Source: an uncultured Clostridia bacterium (lineage in GTDB: Bacteria > Bacillota > Clostridia > RGIG6154). Taken from it: a stretch of DNA of 13,943 bases. The notes beneath the pieces were generated by a model. The model searched no databases and had not been told where the DNA came from. It saw only the letters and a list, made by a program, of their open reading frames with translations. Below, in pieces: positions 1 through 7,252 of the stretch; the stretch's first letter is position 1; each line of letters opens with the position of its first letter. The stretch lies in contig CAKSDT010000043.1 in assembly GCA_934446135.1 (NCBI GenBank), forward strand, positions 1-13,943, written 5' to 3'. The translations under genes were made by a program, and so were the position numbers.

Positions 1-826
1 TACCCCAGTAACTTTTACCTCTGTAACTTTTGTCGTCGCTGCATAAAAATTCTCCGTTTTTGTATAAATTGCCGTCCGAGTATCTTATGACAGCATTTTC
101 ATACTTAAACTCAATAAACGGCGAATCATTGCAAGCAGACGCATTTGTTGCATAAAAAACACCTGTAGCACCGTTTTTGAATTTTAAGTAAGCATAAAAT
201 GTATCTTCAACTTCAATTATCCCCTTAAGTGATTTGTTAGATGCAGAAGCACTTACATATTCAACATCGCCGCCGATATATGACATAAGATCCAATGTGT
301 GAATTGCCTGATTTATAAGAACGCCGCCGCCTTCATATTTTTTTGTTCCACGCCACTCGGCAGAATTATAATATTCAGCAGTTCTTTGCCATGTAAGTAT
401 ACCTTTCACAGCAACAAGTTTTCCTAAACCATCCATTGCCTTAATTTCTTGAATACATTTGTTAGTACGATTCTGAAACACAGGATAAACCGGTGCATCC
501 GAATACTTTTGAAATAATAAATGCAATTCTTCGGACTTCATAACAACAGGCTTTTCAATAAAAACAATTTTATTTGCTTTAACTGCCTTTTCTATCATTT
601 GAAAATGCAGGTAATGCGGGGTTGCTATATGTACTGAATCAACATTTGTATCCGAAAGATAATCACTAAAATTAGTAAATGATTTACATTGGTGTTTTTG
701 TGCACCGGCATATGCCCTTTCAGCATTAATATCACAAATTGCATACACGGTGACGCCTTTAATATCGGAAAGTGCATCGGCGTGAACTTTGCCGACAGCA
801 CCGTATCCTACGACGCAAACATTCAT
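1..826 (-). CDS. Gfo/Idh/MocA-family NAD(P)-dependent oxidoreductase, C-terminus cut by window edge
   Basis: An open frame runs from ATG at 826 to the left edge without a stop, giving 275 visible codons. Family members are usually about 330-390 residues, so part of the C-terminal domain is missing. The N-terminal Rossmann fold shows the dinucleotide-binding GYGAVG motif at residues 7-12 and CDIN at 31-34, where the beta-2 acidic residue contacts the cofactor ribose. The family EKP motif is at 91-93 (Lys92 is the usual catalytic or substrate-contact lysine). GGG at 166-168 is followed by INQAIHTLDL, with His176 and Asp179 in the usual active-site positions. These enzymes oxidise or reduce a hydroxyl of sugars, inositols or glycosides in the cytoplasm. 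ATG follows the TGA of the upstream isomerase by one base (TGATATG), so translation is probably coupled. Substrate and cofactor preference cannot be read from sequence. Confidence 0.9.
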   Translation of the reverse strand, partial: MNVCVVGYGAVGKVHADALSDIKGVTVYAICDINAERAYAGAQKHQCKSFTNFSDYLSDTNVDSVHIATPHYLHFQMIEKAVKANKIVFIEKPVVMKSEELHLLFQKYSDAPVYPVFQNRTNKCIQEIKAMDGLGKLVAVKGILTWQRTAEYYNSAEWRGTKKYEGGGVLINQAIHTLDLMSYIGGDVEYVSASASNKSLKGIIEVEDTFYAYLKFKNGATGVFYATNASACNDSPFIEFKYENAVIRYSDGNLYKNGEFLCSDDKSYRGKSYWG

Positions 827-827
827 A

Positions 828-1592
828 TCAGTTAAAACCCTTTCCTGACAAAAATTCATAACTTCTTGCAAGACATTCAAAGGGATCCTCTCCTCTGCAG
901 TCATCCTGTTCAACAAAAGCATATCCTACATTTGAAGTTTTGCAAGCATCAATAATATTATCCCAATCGAGGTTTCCCTCACCTACTGAACTAAAAACAG
1001 CACCGTTGTTCACAACTTTTAAATCTTTGAAATGAACACAAGCAATTCTTCCGCTATGCTCTCTTATAAACTTAGCCGGATCAATACCCGCAATAGCAAG
1101 CCAATATACATCGAGTATAAGTTTGAAATTATCAGTTTTCATTCCTTCAGTTAAAATATCAAATACATATTTTCCGTCAATCTTTGCAAATTCAAAAGCA
1201 TGATTATGATAAGCGAAAATCAAATTTTCCTTTTCAAGTTTCTCAGCAACAGGATTAAAATTGTTAAGAAAGTTAGAAATAGTTTCGGGTTCATTGTTAA
1301 ATCCGGGCATAGATCCCAACCCACAAATTTTACAGCCTGTTTCACGATGATACTCAATTTCACTGTCTAATTTGTTAACATAGTTTTCCCATCCCCTGTG
1401 TGTGCAAATTGCCTCAAGAGAATACTTATCCAAAATCCTTTTTACATCTGTTCCTAAGAAATCACCTATGCCCGAGAGTTGTACAGTTTTATAACCAATC
1501 TCACTGATTTTTTTCATTGAGGCGTCAAAATCATCCAAAGTTTTACAGTAATCTCTCACTGTATATAATTGTGCACCTATTCTATTATCCAT
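828..1592 (-). CDS. Sugar phosphate isomerase/epimerase-family TIM-barrel protein (254 aa)
   Basis: This is a xylose-isomerase-like (AP endonuclease family 2 fold) TIM-barrel protein of normal length. It opens with GAQLYTVRD (residues 6-14), typical of the subfamily found beside Gfo/Idh/MocA enzymes. The expected metal ligands are visible: Glu134 in HNHAFEF (129-135), Asp161 in LDVYW, His187 in VHFKD and Glu228 in FVEQDD. This is the Glu-Asp-His-Glu set that binds Mn2+ or a similar ion in the family. The likely role is aldose-ketose isomerisation, epimerisation, or elimination on a keto-sugar made by a neighbouring oxidoreductase. The ATG at 1592 has a strong ribosome site, AAAGGAG, eight bases upstream. 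It is third in the operon, 20 bp after one oxidoreductase and 1 bp before the other. Substrate unknown; the name isomerase reflects fold rather than proven activity. Confidence 0.88.
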   Translation of the reverse strand: MDNRIGAQLYTVRDYCKTLDDFDASMKKISEIGYKTVQLSGIGDFLGTDVKRILDKYSLEAICTHRGWENYVNKLDSEIEYHRETGCKICGLGSMPGFNNEPETISNFLNNFNPVAEKLEKENLIFAYHNHAFEFAKIDGKYVFDILTEGMKTDNFKLILDVYWLAIAGIDPAKFIREHSGRIACVHFKDLKVVNNGAVFSSVGEGNLDWDNIIDACKTSNVGYAFVEQDDCRGEDPFECLARSYEFLSGKGFN

Positions 1593-1612
1593 AATAAAAT
1601 CTCCTTTGAAAA

Positions 1613-2773
1613 TTAATATGTTCCTTCTGTGTTTGCCGTACGCTGTTCAGAAGTATTTTTTGTGAACTTTGAATTTTTAATTTTATCCTGTAAAATAGCA
1701 TAAAATTCATCATGCGGAAAATTTTTAACATCAACTGTTTTGCCTGTCCATGCACTTAAATGTATAGAGTTGGAAATCGTAAGTCCGTTAATTCCTTCCT
1801 CACCGGGTGCCAAAAGAGGAGTTCCTTTCAGCAATGCTGAAGTAACATTTTTAAGAATACCAACATGCTGTTCGCCGCCATCATTAATCGGAATTTCACA
1901 TTTCCAACACTCGGGATTACCAAAGACCCCTTTAAATGTTTTGTTAAATTCACGCTCTGAAACCACATTTCTATAGAAAGTCAATTTGCCGTTTTCAGCA
2001 ACTAACTTACCCATATCACAAGCAATTTCAAGTCTGTTTGTTCCGGGAGTTTCACCTGTCGAGGTTATATAAGTGCCTGTTGTACCGTTTTCATATTCAA
2101 AATAAGCCGTCACATCATCTTCAACTTCAATATTGTAATACTTTCCGAAAGAAACATGAGATGAAATTTTATCAGGCATACCAAACATCCACTGCCACAA
2201 ATCCAACTGATGAGGATTCTGATTAATAAGAGCACCGCCGCCCTCTGTTTTCCAACTTGATCTCCACGCACAACTGTCATGATAACTTTGCGGTCTGTAC
2301 CAATCGGTAATCGTCCATGAAATTCTTTTTATGTGACCTAAAGAGCCGTCTTGTACCAATGAACGGATTTTCTGATACATTGGGTTGGTACGCTGATTGT
2401 ACATGATACCAAACAGTTTATCTGTTTTTTTTGCTGCTTCATTCATTTCCATAACCTGTTTTGTGTAAACACCCGCAGGCTTTTCTGTTATAACATTAAG
2501 ACCGCATTTAAAAGCAGCCTCAACCAAACGGGGGTGATCATAGTGAGGAACTGCAATTATGACAAGGTCGCAAAGGCCGCTTTCAAACAATTTTTGAGCA
2601 TCATCAAAAATCGTGACATTGGGATGGTTCTTTTTTGCCACTTCCCTTCTCGCATTGGCAATATCGCAAATTGCGGCAAGACTCATATCAGGAACTTTTC
2701 CGTCAGCGACATTTTTGCAATGCACCGTACCCATATTTCCGTAACCAACTACACCAAGTCTAACATTTTCCAT
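1613..2773 (-). CDS. Gfo/Idh/MocA-family NAD(P)-dependent oxidoreductase (386 aa)
   Basis: A complete oxidoreductase of normal family length. The N-terminal Rossmann domain has GYGNMG at residues 10-15 and CDIAN at 36-40. EKPAGV at 97-102 carries the conserved Lys98. The C-terminal substrate domain shows GGGALINQNPHQLDL (178-192), with His188 and Asp191 in active-site positions and Asn184 where many relatives have Asp. The tryptophan-rich QWMFG that follows is typical of a Clostridia/Bacteroidota subfamily clustered with TIM-barrel isomerases. The ATG at 2773 lies four bases after the preceding gene's stop codon, and its Shine-Dalgarno AAGGA sits inside that gene's last codons, suggesting translational coupling. 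It is only distantly similar to the other oxidoreductase of this operon (left edge), so the two probably act on different substrates or steps. Family certain; reaction not determined. Confidence 0.92.
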   Translation of the reverse strand: MENVRLGVVGYGNMGTVHCKNVADGKVPDMSLAAICDIANARREVAKKNHPNVTIFDDAQKLFESGLCDLVIIAVPHYDHPRLVEAAFKCGLNVITEKPAGVYTKQVMEMNEAAKKTDKLFGIMYNQRTNPMYQKIRSLVQDGSLGHIKRISWTITDWYRPQSYHDSCAWRSSWKTEGGGALINQNPHQLDLWQWMFGMPDKISSHVSFGKYYNIEVEDDVTAYFEYENGTTGTYITSTGETPGTNRLEIACDMGKLVAENGKLTFYRNVVSEREFNKTFKGVFGNPECWKCEIPINDGGEQHVGILKNVTSALLKGTPLLAPGEEGINGLTISNSIHLSAWTGKTVDVKNFPHDEFYAILQDKIKNSKFTKNTSEQRTANTEGTY

Positions 2774-2777
2774 AAAA

Positions 2778-3623
2778 TCATATCCTTTCCAAAATTGCTT
2801 TCAATGACTTATACGCTTCTTTGTATTTGTCCTTGTTATTTCCTTTTGCCAATGTGATTCCTGAATCTTTTTCAAGATTTGCAAAACCGGAAAATCCTGC
2901 AAGATGAGGTTCCAAACTTAAAAATCCTTCATATCCATCTTTTTTTAGTTCAGATAAAATATACTCAATATTACCTTTGCCATAACCCGCAGGAACATTT
3001 ATTCCCTTGTCATCTGCATCCTTAATGTGTACATATGTAATATACGGTTTAAGCATATTGAATGCTTCTATGGTTTCAACACCGCACTGCACAAAATTGG
3101 CAGGATCAAATACTAATGAAAAGTTTTCATCGCATAATTCTTTTGCCAGATCAAGACATCTTTCGGGGACATCGCCGTATATGCCTTTTTCATTTTCATG
3201 CAAAAGCATCATGTCATTTTCATGAGCGTACTTTTTTAATTTATTAAGTCTTAAGATTACTTCATTGCGGTAAGCATCATATCCTGTTTCATACGGAATA
3301 TAAAAACTAAATATTCTGATATTTTTTGTTCCGAGAATTTTTGCGATTTTAACAACTCTTTTAAATGTTTCAAAGTGGCTGTCAAAATCATCTGTTATTG
3401 ATATCTTACCTATAGGTGAACCGATTGAAGACACAAAAACACCGTATTCTTTCATTTTTTCTGAAAGTTTTACTGCTTCTTCATCAGTCAGTTCAGAAAC
3501 ATTTTTCCCATTTACACCTCTAACCTCGAAATAATTGATTCCGAGTTTGGTGATAACATCAAACTGAACATCAATATCACTGTCAATTTCATCAGAAAAA
3601 CCGGATATTGTAAAATTATCCAT
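2778..3623 (-). CDS. Sugar phosphate isomerase/epimerase-family TIM-barrel protein (281 aa), first gene of operon
   Basis: TIM-barrel protein of the xylose-isomerase-like fold. The segments SGFSDEID (residues 7-14), RGVNGKNVSELTDEE (35-49) and SSIGSPIGKI (65-74) are characteristic of a family repeatedly found with Gfo/Idh/MocA oxidoreductases. The metal ligands appear as Glu143 in LLHENEKG, Asp173 in VFDPANFVQ, His199 in YVHIKDA and Glu238 in LSLEPH. The frame stays open to an ATG at 3665, but I choose the ATG at 3623: it has AGGGGG seven bases upstream and begins exactly at the conserved MDNFTISGF. The ATG at 3665 lies in the predicted -10 of the operon promoter and cannot be on that transcript. 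The gene is promoter-proximal and faces the AraC regulator. Likely activity is isomerisation or epimerisation of a keto-sugar; substrate unknown. Confidence 0.9.
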   Translation of the reverse strand: MDNFTISGFSDEIDSDIDVQFDVITKLGINYFEVRGVNGKNVSELTDEEAVKLSEKMKEYGVFVSSIGSPIGKISITDDFDSHFETFKRVVKIAKILGTKNIRIFSFYIPYETGYDAYRNEVILRLNKLKKYAHENDMMLLHENEKGIYGDVPERCLDLAKELCDENFSLVFDPANFVQCGVETIEAFNMLKPYITYVHIKDADDKGINVPAGYGKGNIEYILSELKKDGYEGFLSLEPHLAGFSGFANLEKDSGITLAKGNNKDKYKEAYKSLKAILERI

Positions 3624-3628
3624 TACAA

Positions 3629-3636
3629 TTCCCCCT
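3629..3636 (-). promoter_or_regulatory. Ribosome binding site deciding the start of the first operon gene
   Basis: Minus-strand AGGGGGAA ends just ahead of ATG 3623, with seven bases between the G-run and the start codon. No comparable site precedes the upstream in-frame ATG at 3665, so this site supports the shorter, 281-residue product. Confidence 0.7.
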
Positions 3637-3660
3637 AATTCATATTTACAAGTTATATAT

Positions 3661-3689
3661 AGCATAATTTTTTAAATTTTACAAGTCAA
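3661..3689 (-). promoter_or_regulatory. Sigma-A-type promoter of the oxidoreductase/isomerase operon
   Basis: On the minus strand, -35 TTGACT (3689-3684) and -10 TATGCT (3666-3661) are separated by 17 bp. Transcription would start near 3654, giving a leader of about 30 nt before ATG 3623. The -10 departs from TATAAT and has no upstream TGn, unlike the other four promoters predicted here. A direct repeat abuts the -35, as expected for an activator-dependent promoter. Confidence 0.7.
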
Positions 3690-3718
3690 ATATTGATTAG
3701 ATTCTTGAAAATATTGAT
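3688..3718. promoter_or_regulatory. Tandem direct repeat, candidate AraC-family operator
   Basis: AAATATTGAT occurs at 3688-3697 and again, identically, at 3709-3718, a start-to-start distance of 21 bp, or two helical turns. AraC-family proteins contact two direct-repeat half-sites at about this pitch. The left copy overlaps the upstream edge of the operon's -35 (3684-3689), the usual place for class II activation. The right copy overlaps the -35 and spacer of the regulator's own promoter, which would permit autoregulation. The repeat is seen directly; the role is inferred. AT-rich DNA makes chance repeats more likely. Confidence 0.55.
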
Positions 3719-3733
3719 AATATTTGATATAAT
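3705..3733 (+). promoter_or_regulatory. Sigma-A-type promoter of the AraC-family regulator
   Basis: TTGAAA (3705-3710), 17 bp, then a perfect TATAAT (3728-3733) preceded by TGA (extended -10). Transcription would start near 3740, only a few bases before the strong AGGAGG at 3743-3748, so the leader is very short. It lies back to back with the operon promoter, the two -35 boxes being 15 bp apart. Confidence 0.75.
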
Positions 3734-3756
3734 AAAAACAATAGGAGGAGTAAAAT

Positions 3757-4545
3757 ATGAAATATGACTACATAGGAGTAATTACAAATACAGAAAAAAT
3801 TGACTTTGATGAATTTAAGTTGCATTCTCATGATGGATATGAGATATATATGTTCTTAGAAGGTGATACACAATATATTGTTGAGGGACGGGTCTATCCC
3901 TTAAAAAAGTATGATATTATTTTGATAAGTCCCGGAGAAATGCACAGAGCATATCATAATTCAAACCACAGATACAGACGGATAGTGTTTAACGCTTCTG
4001 ATACATTTTTTAAAGGTGAAAGAGAAATATATCTCAAAATTTTTCAGAATCGCTCTCTTGGGGCTAAAAATAAAATTGGGGCAGATATAACAAAAAATTC
4101 AGGATTGCTTGATTCAATAGTCAGATGGGCAAAATATACAGGCAATGGAAAAAATTATGACTCCGCAATTGGCAGAGCCATATTCACCGAAATACTTCAC
4201 ATTTTAAATACACTTTCACCGGATGACGGTCAAAGCAGCATTATAGGAGATGTAATTTCGTATATAAATGAAAACTTCGACAGTAAGATAACATTAGATG
4301 AATTAAGTGAGAAGTTTTTCTTTTCAAAAGAACATTTGTGCAGAATTTTCAAGAAAGCAACAGGTTATACAATAACTGAATACATAAATAACAGACGCAT
4401 TTTAAAAATCAAAGAACTTTGTCGAAAGGGAGCAAAAATTGAATATGCCTGCATTGAATCCGGTTTTTCAAGTTACTCTGCATTTTATAAAGCATATAAA
4501 AAAGAAAACAAAACGAAACCAAGAACCGGAATTCTTGATTTGTAG
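3757..4545 (+). CDS. AraC-family transcriptional regulator with N-terminal cupin domain (262 aa)
   Basis: Likely local regulator of the divergent oxidoreductase/isomerase operon. The N-terminal half (about residues 15-90) is a cupin-type ligand-sensing domain with HSHDGYEIYMFLEG at 23-36 and LISPGEMHRAYH at 56-67. The C-terminal half (about 163-258) holds two helix-turn-helix units. The first is around ITLDELSEKFFFSKEHLCRI (178-197). The second is around ESGFSSYSAFYKAYKKE (234-250), with the GFSSYSAFYKAYKKE pattern typical of AraC members. Start ATG 3757 follows AGGAGG at good spacing. The effector is probably a sugar or a pathway intermediate, since the sensing domain resembles those of carbohydrate-responsive family members. 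The gene ends four bases from the stop of the convergent membrane-protein gene. Family certain; effector unknown; regulation of the operon inferred from divergence and the operator-like repeats. Confidence 0.93.
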   Translation: MKYDYIGVITNTEKIDFDEFKLHSHDGYEIYMFLEGDTQYIVEGRVYPLKKYDIILISPGEMHRAYHNSNHRYRRIVFNASDTFFKGEREIYLKIFQNRSLGAKNKIGADITKNSGLLDSIVRWAKYTGNGKNYDSAIGRAIFTEILHILNTLSPDDGQSSIIGDVISYINENFDSKITLDELSEKFFFSKEHLCRIFKKATGYTITEYINNRRILKIKELCRKGAKIEYACIESGFSSYSAFYKAYKKENKTKPRTGILDL

Positions 4546-4549
4546 TTGA

Positions 4550-5425
4550 CTATGGTTTGCATTTTTTGCAGGGTTGTTTTCCTTTGGCAATTGCTTCATT
4601 TAAGGATATGGGAGTACAGTTTCCCTTAAGTGTGCTGCATGATTGTTTATGATATTTACTACCGGATTTACTTATGTAAACAGTATCTCCGCCTTTTTCT
4701 GCAGTTGAGGGAACAGAATTACCGTTTATCAAAGATTCAAAATCTTTATAGTTTGTCACCTTTTCTTTAACTGTATCGTCGGATTTTTCGTATAAGGTTT
4801 TAACCTTATTTATGGACTCATCATCAGGCGATTTCATATTTAAGACTTTGCTGATGGCATCTATTATGTGTTTTGCCTTGACGTCTTCCTCTGTATTTGT
4901 GTTCTTAACAATAACCGGTACCTTGTTGCTTACGGTTTCTGAATTTTCACATTTAGCATAAACATATGTTTTGCCGTTGTTCCAGGAAAATAAAGTATCG
5001 CCATCAAAAAAAGCAACATCAGGATTTTCACTCACAAACTCGATTTTTGAATGCGAAGCATTATTAGGCTTAGTTACTAAATTTAATTTATGAGAAATAC
5101 ATATGTCATCGTATTCAATAGATTTGTCTGAAATTTGGATCACCGAAGGATAGACAGGTTTTGTTACCAATGAGGATATCAACACAACGGCAAAACAAAT
5201 CGGATATACGAAAAGGTACTTATATTTTCTGTCTGCTATGGCTTTGCAGCCGTAATAAATTATAAACGGAAGTGACCATAATACACTAAGTGTAAATATA
5301 AATAAATTTTTTGTAAGTAAAGAAACAATCACTCCGATTGTATAATATGCAACTGAAATAATTGAAATTATACGGCTGCTTGAATTTAAACCGGGTATAA
5401 AAGTTATAAGTTTATTAAAATACAT
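4550..5425 (-). CDS. Membrane protein with three N-terminal helices, BIG2-like domain and C-terminal His/Cys cluster (291 aa)
   Basis: I do not recognise a named gene. Three hydrophobic segments (about residues 18-37, 41-60, 69-88) form a membrane anchor. Residues about 95-173 resemble a bacterial Ig-like (BIG2) domain: VSENPDVAFFDGDTLF is followed by a glycine-lysine turn and paired beta strands ending VPVIVKN. A charged helical linker (about 180-235) leads to a C-terminal module, YISKSGSKYHKQSC through PCKKC (250-289). His259, Cys263, Cys286 and Cys289 are spaced like a small metal site. Similar C-terminal modules occur on Gram-positive extracellular nucleases and other surface proteins; their role is not established. 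With three helices the large C-terminal part should lie outside if the N-terminus is inside. The start at 5425 has AAGG about 11 bases upstream and a promoter just beyond. Function unknown. Confidence 0.75.
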   Translation of the reverse strand: MYFNKLITFIPGLNSSSRIISIISVAYYTIGVIVSLLTKNLFIFTLSVLWSLPFIIYYGCKAIADRKYKYLFVYPICFAVVLISSLVTKPVYPSVIQISDKSIEYDDICISHKLNLVTKPNNASHSKIEFVSENPDVAFFDGDTLFSWNNGKTYVYAKCENSETVSNKVPVIVKNTNTEEDVKAKHIIDAISKVLNMKSPDDESINKVKTLYEKSDDTVKEKVTNYKDFESLINGNSVPSTAEKGGDTVYISKSGSKYHKQSCSTLKGNCTPISLNEAIAKGKQPCKKCKP

Positions 5426-5458
5426 TGCAATCCGACCTTATGAAAATATATCAGCATC

Positions 5459-5487
5459 ATTCTATCACAAAATACGCCAAATTTCAA
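5459..5487 (-). promoter_or_regulatory. Sigma-A-type promoter of the BIG2-like membrane protein gene
   Basis: On the minus strand, TTGAAA (5487-5482), 17 bp, then TAGAAT (5464-5459), preceded by TGA (extended -10). It lies between the terminator of the ABC operon and the ATG at 5425, so the membrane-protein gene is probably its own transcription unit. Confidence 0.7.
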
Positions 5488-5497
5488 CATTTCACAC

Positions 5498-5529
5498 AAA
5501 AAAGCATCTCAGTTCAGAGATGCTTTTTT
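5498..5529 (-). terminator. Rho-independent terminator of the ABC exporter operon
   Basis: A 13-bp perfect stem, AAAAAAGCATCTC pairing with GAGATGCTTTTTT around a six-base loop (5511-5516), lies immediately after the stop codon at 5531. On the minus strand the stem runs into a T-tract. The same symmetry gives a T-run on the plus strand, so it could also stop opposing transcripts. Confidence 0.9.
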
Positions 5530-5530
5530 A

Positions 5531-7252
5531 TTATTGACTATTATACAACTTTGCATAAAATCCGTTTAATTCCAACAATTCGGTATGGTTACCTTTTTCT
5601 ATTATTTGTCCGTCCTTCATAACAAGAATAACATCAGCCTCTCTTATCGTTGAAAGTCTGTGCGCTACAATGAAAGATGTTCTGCCGTGCATCATTTTTG
5701 AAAATGCCGATTGAATCTTAATTTCCGTTCTCGTATCTATTGAAGATGTCGCTTCATCAAGTATCAGCATATTGGGAAGTGAAAGCATCGCCCTAGCAAT
5801 ACAAAGCAACTGTTTTTGACCGGCTGACAAATTTGCACCATTTTCTATTATTTTCGTATTATAGCCGTCAGGAAGTCTCATTATAAATGAGTGTGCATAA
5901 GCATTTTTTGCTGCAGCAATAATTTCTTCATCACTTGCCGACGGATTTGAATAAGCAATATTGTCACGAACTGTCCCTGTTGATAACCATGTATCCTGCA
6001 AAACCATTCCGTATCTTGTTCTTAAATTCTGTCTGGTTATTTCGTTAATATTAACTCCGTCGACAGATATAGTGCCTGAATTTACATCATAAAATCTCAT
6101 AAGAAGGTTTATAAGGGTTGTTTTTCCGCATCCTGTAGGCCCTACTATTGCTATACGCTGTCCCTTCTTAACATTAAGAGAAAAGTTAGAAATTAATATT
6201 TTATCGGGGGTGTATCCAAATGATATATTATCTATATCAACTTTTCCATCAGGCTTAGGGTCTTTAGGCGTTGGACAATCTTCTGTTTCATTTTTCTGAT
6301 CAAGTAATTCGAAAATTCTGTCAGCACAGGTAAAAGCATTTTGAAGTTCGGTTATTACACCGCTTATTTCATTAAACGGTTTTGCATATTGCGAAGCGTA
6401 ACTTAAGAAAATACTCAAACCGCCAACTGATATTTTGCCTGCTATCGCAAAAATTGAACTTATAAGTGTTACAACAGCATAAACCATATTGTTAATAAGT
6501 CTTGTGCTTGGGTTTGTCAAAATTGAGAAAAAAGTAGCGTACATAGATATTTTATTTAATTTATTATTGATGATATCAAAATCTTTAATTGCTTCATTTT
6601 CATGACCAAACTCTTTCACAACTCTTTGACCTTCTACAATCTCATTTATAAAAGCTGTCTGCTCTCCCCTAACATAACTTTGCTGTCTGAAAAGTCGTGC
6701 TGTCTTGGATGCAATAAATTTTGCAGTAAAAATTGACAGCGGTGTGAGAAGAAATACAAACAATGTGATAACCCAATTCAAATAAAGCATTATGCACAGC
6801 GTGGCAATAATTGTTATAACACCGCTGAATAATTGAGTAAATCCCATTAACAACCCGTCCGAAAATGAGTCAACATCAGCAACCATTCTGCTTACAGTAT
6901 CGCCAACCGGATGCCTGTCAAGATACGCAATAGGAAGTTTATTAATTTTTGAACTTAAATTGTTTCTTAAATCTCTTGACAGTGAAAAGGTAATCAGATT
7001 ATTTATGTGGCTGCTGTATCGTTGAACCACAGCACCAAATATGGAAAATACACCAATTAATATTAATATTCTGAAAATAGCAGTAAAATTAACATTGTTT
7101 TTGCTGAGCATAGAATCAATTGCCTTACCGCAAAAAATTGGTATTATTAGTTGTGTCCCAACACTAATTGATGAAAATAAAACCGTTAAGAAAATCCATA
7201 AACGGTATGGTGCCATCATCAAAAGAATTCGCCTAATAGTATCTTTTTTCAT
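5531..7252 (-). CDS. Heterodimeric ABC exporter half-transporter, consensus-Walker B subunit (573 aa)
   Basis: Type IV ABC exporter subunit fusing a six-helix membrane domain (about residues 15-305) to an ATPase domain (about 337-570). Motifs: Walker A GPTGCGKT (371-378), Q-loop VLQDTWLSTGT (417-427), signature LSAGQ (475-479), Walker B MLILDE with catalytic Glu500, D-loop SSID and switch His531 in VAHRLST. The Walker B glutamate and switch histidine are intact, but the signature deviates from LSGGQ by Gly to Ala. The partner gene upstream has the opposite pattern, so together they resemble BmrCD, LmrCD and TM287/288 multidrug exporters with one degenerate ATP site. The ATG shares one base with the partner's stop (TAATG), and a strong terminator follows the stop. 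Drug or lipid-like substrates are likely by family; the true substrate is unknown. Confidence 0.93.
   Translation of the reverse strand: MKKDTIRRILLMMAPYRLWIFLTVLFSSISVGTQLIIPIFCGKAIDSMLSKNNVNFTAIFRILILIGVFSIFGAVVQRYSSHINNLITFSLSRDLRNNLSSKINKLPIAYLDRHPVGDTVSRMVADVDSFSDGLLMGFTQLFSGVITIIATLCIMLYLNWVITLFVFLLTPLSIFTAKFIASKTARLFRQQSYVRGEQTAFINEIVEGQRVVKEFGHENEAIKDFDIINNKLNKISMYATFFSILTNPSTRLINNMVYAVVTLISSIFAIAGKISVGGLSIFLSYASQYAKPFNEISGVITELQNAFTCADRIFELLDQKNETEDCPTPKDPKPDGKVDIDNISFGYTPDKILISNFSLNVKKGQRIAIVGPTGCGKTTLINLLMRFYDVNSGTISVDGVNINEITRQNLRTRYGMVLQDTWLSTGTVRDNIAYSNPSASDEEIIAAAKNAYAHSFIMRLPDGYNTKIIENGANLSAGQKQLLCIARAMLSLPNMLILDEATSSIDTRTEIKIQSAFSKMMHGRTSFIVAHRLSTIREADVILVMKDGQIIEKGNHTELLELNGFYAKLYNSQ

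Noticed and set aside
2534..2857. Plus-strand frame of 107 codons across the oxidoreductase/isomerase junction
   Set aside because: Antisense to two well-supported genes; no domain, promoter or ribosome site.
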